Source: Amycolatopsis sp. FBCC-B4732
Lineage (GTDB): Bacteria > Actinomycetota > Actinomycetes > Mycobacteriales > Pseudonocardiaceae
Assembly (NCBI RefSeq): GCF_023008405.1
Contig: NZ_CP095376.1
Span: 372,001 to 436,000 of the forward strand
DNA: 64,000 nt
Reading direction: 5' to 3'
The position numbers and the translations under genes were made by a program. Below, piece after piece: positions 62,293-64,000 of the stretch (its first letter is position 1; the number at the start of each line of letters is the position of its first letter). The notes under the pieces were generated by a model. The model had not been told where the DNA came from, searched no databases, and saw only the letters and a list, made by a program, of their open reading frames with translations.

Positions 62293-64000
62293 ATGTCCTT
62301 GGGTGTTTCGTCCGCCAAGCGAAGAATCTTCGCCACGCTCACCGCTCTCCTCTTGCCGCTCGCCGTCGTGCTCGCCCCGGCCGCGCAAGCCGCCGAGCCG
62401 CGGCACGACGTGCCGAACCCGTTGCTCAAAGAACGTTTCGCCGAGGGGGAAGAGGAGGACGGCGACGACCCCGCGCTGTCCGCGCTCTGCCAGACCTACA
62501 TCGGCAAGCCGAACCCGTACCGGCCGCTGGTGCCCAACCGCGACGTCATCGACGGCGACACCATCGTGCCGACCGGCAGCCAGACCGGCTGCAGCACCGC
62601 CCAGAACGAAACGACCATCGCCGTCAACCCCGAGAACCCGCGCAACATCGTCGCCGGGTCCAACGACTACCGGCTCTACAACACCCGCGAGTCTCGCAAC
62701 GACTCCGGCGGTTTCGCCTACACCTCGTTCGACGGCGGCAAGACCTGGGCGAACGTTCGGCTGCCGCACCTGGACTTCCCGACCGGGGCGGCCGCGCCAC
62801 TGTCGTACATGGACGCGGCGGGCGACCCGGCCATCGCGTTCGGACCGCACAACACCGTCTACTACTCGACGCTCGTCTTCAGCCGGGCCGCGGTCCCGGA
62901 CGACCAGCAGCAGGCCAGCGGCATCGCCGTGTCGGTGTCGCACGACGGCGGGCGCAGCTTCGGCGACCCGGCGATCCTGCACCTCGACGGCGTCACGCCG
63001 GCCGGCACCCCGACGCCCGCGAACATCTTCAACGACAAGGAGTGGATCGCCGCCGACCCCGTGTCGGGCACGGTGTACGTCACCTGGACGCAGTTCACCT
63101 ACGACGCCGCCGGCAACTTCGTCGAATCGCCGATCGTGCTGTCGAAGTCCGGCGACTTCGGCCGGACGTGGTCGCCGGCGCGCCGTGTTTCGCCGTCGTT
63201 GACCGGCTTCCCGGGCGGCATCACGCCGTTCGGCAGCGGGTCGAACCCGGTGGTCACCCGCGACGGGACGCTCCAGATCGCCTACGAGACGTCGGTGTGC
63301 GCCACGGCGGCGTGCGACCGGCCGGCCGACCACGACGCCATCGTCGTGGCGACTTCGCGTGACGGCGGCCGGACCTTCCGGCACGCCGAGGTGGGGCTCG
63401 ACTTCGACTTCCCGGTCGACGAAGGCGTCGCCAACAACGCGTTGACCGGGGAAAACTTCCGGGTCAACAGCTTCCCGCAGCTGGCGTACGACCGGGTGAC
63501 CGACCACCTCTGGGTGACCTGGGCCGACGACCGCCACGGCACCTACCGCGACGGCGAGTCGGTCAAGACGGACGGGGACGCCTTCCTGAGCGGCTCCGAC
63601 GGCCGGCACGGCTGGTCGGCGCCGGTGAAGATCGGCACGGGCGCCGACGAGGTGTTCCCAGCCGTCGCCGCGCTGGCCGGACGCGTGGCGGTCACCTTCT
63701 ACACGCGCGCCTACGACCCGCACGGCATCGGCCTGGACTACGCCTACGCCACCGGGTGGGGCGACGGGGCCGGCACGGCCCCGATCCGGCGGATCACCAC
63801 GCAGACGTCGAACCCGCAGGTGCAGTTCGTGGCGGCCGGCGCGGTCACCGGGAAGGAGCTCCAGGGCGTGTTCATCGGCGACTACACCGCGGCCGCGGTC
63901 GGCGCCGACTTCCGGCTGTACCCGTGCTGGACCGACTTCCGCGGCAACCCGGGCCGGACCCTGCCGAACCAGGACGTCGTGACGCAGCCGCTTTCGATGT
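62293..64000 (+). CDS. Secreted BNR-repeat exo-glycosidase/sialidase-fold protein, 3' end cut
   Basis: An exported six-bladed propeller protein, 569 codons in the window and still open at the right edge. Signal peptide about 1-34 (RRIFATLTALLLPLAVVLAPAAQAAE). Asp-box repeats typical of sialidases: TSFDGGKTW, SVSHDGGRSFG, SKSGDFGRTWS and TSRDGGRTF. The catalytic arginine triad of true sialidases cannot be confirmed, so the substrate may be another glycan. AAAGGA lies about 8 nt before the ATG. Confidence 0.85.
   Translation, partial: MSLGVSSAKRRIFATLTALLLPLAVVLAPAAQAAEPRHDVPNPLLKERFAEGEEEDGDDPALSALCQTYIGKPNPYRPLVPNRDVIDGDTIVPTGSQTGCSTAQNETTIAVNPENPRNIVAGSNDYRLYNTRESRNDSGGFAYTSFDGGKTWANVRLPHLDFPTGAAAPLSYMDAAGDPAIAFGPHNTVYYSTLVFSRAAVPDDQQQASGIAVSVSHDGGRSFGDPAILHLDGVTPAGTPTPANIFNDKEWIAADPVSGTVYVTWTQFTYDAAGNFVESPIVLSKSGDFGRTWSPARRVSPSLTGFPGGITPFGSGSNPVVTRDGTLQIAYETSVCATAACDRPADHDAIVVATSRDGGRTFRHAEVGLDFDFPVDEGVANNALTGENFRVNSFPQLAYDRVTDHLWVTWADDRHGTYRDGESVKTDGDAFLSGSDGRHGWSAPVKIGTGADEVFPAVAALAGRVAVTFYTRAYDPHGIGLDYAYATGWGDGAGTAPIRRITTQTSNPQVQFVAAGAVTGKELQGVFIGDYTAAAVGADFRLYPCWTDFRGNPGRTLPNQDVVTQPLSM

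Noticed and set aside
61384..63723. 779-codon minus-strand frame across the MDMPI-like and BNR genes
   Set aside because: It overlaps two well-supported genes and has no recognisable domain.

Overview
This is a 64 kb stretch of very GC-rich chromosome from an actinomycete, most likely order Pseudonocardiales and Amycolatopsis-like. That placement is an inference from the codon bias, GTG and TTG starts, apparently leaderless genes, and families that go with mycothiol metabolism (PIG-L deacetylase, two DinB/maleylpyruvate-isomerase-fold proteins). Secreted polymer-degrading enzymes and palindromic intergenic repeats that I associate from memory with Amycolatopsis genomes point the same way. No rRNA, tRNA, CRISPR array or origin was seen.

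Layout. 1-5112 (-): gltB and the 5' part of gltD (glutamate synthase). 5643-12117: IMPACT/YigZ protein, a secreted GH92 mannosidase behind three LacI-type palindromes, a GNAT, a small Cys-rich protein, and an Lrp regulator divergent from a leucine/valine dehydrogenase. 12121-16642: PHP phosphoesterase, a large FAD/Fe-S D-2-hydroxyacid dehydrogenase and an APH-fold kinase. 16673-22618: a minus-strand padR-P450-ferredoxin-tetR run, a lipoprotein/membrane-protein pair, and a second P450-ferredoxin pair behind a perfect 20 bp palindrome. 22615-27527: mtnA, RidA, PIG-L divergent from DinB, then VOC, OGG-fold glycosylase and Fpg/Nei. 27650-30442: a helical orphan protein, a leader-peptide/GNAT/IF-1 operon and a small orphan. 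30475-32777: two unrelated insertion sequences stacked on one CTAG target. 32826-37339: a possible Ntn-type orphan, an orphan, an arginase-like/dienelactone hydrolase pair and TrpB2. 37340-40315: a GGDEF protein, a peptide made of seven PTDWT repeats and an MFS carrier. 40361-47706: VanW-type protein, sugar-acid dehydratase with divergent GntR, metallophosphoesterase, PolX-like PHP protein, L,D-transpeptidase-fold protein and GH46 chitosanase. 47919-48361: 129 bp tandem repeats. 48388-52296: TetR divergent from a BVMO-SDR operon, then an HTH protein. 52374-64000: secreted M4 protease, saccharopine-dehydrogenase-like reductase divergent from a lactate-monooxygenase-like enzyme, small membrane protein, HrpA helicase, MDMPI-like protein and a truncated BNR exo-glycosidase.

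How it works together. Most of the window is core and secondary metabolism in short operons, many with a visible local operator (PadR, TetR, Lrp, GntR, LacI types) and strong bidirectional hairpin terminators at convergent ends. The two most unusual items are the PTDWT-repeat peptide (38821-39078), whose repeats are kept at the protein level through synonymous changes, and the attenuator-like leader (29121-29213) in front of a GNAT/IF-1 pair. In that leader, codons for Trp-Val-Leu-Pro are complementary to one arm of a hairpin beside the GNAT ribosome-binding site.
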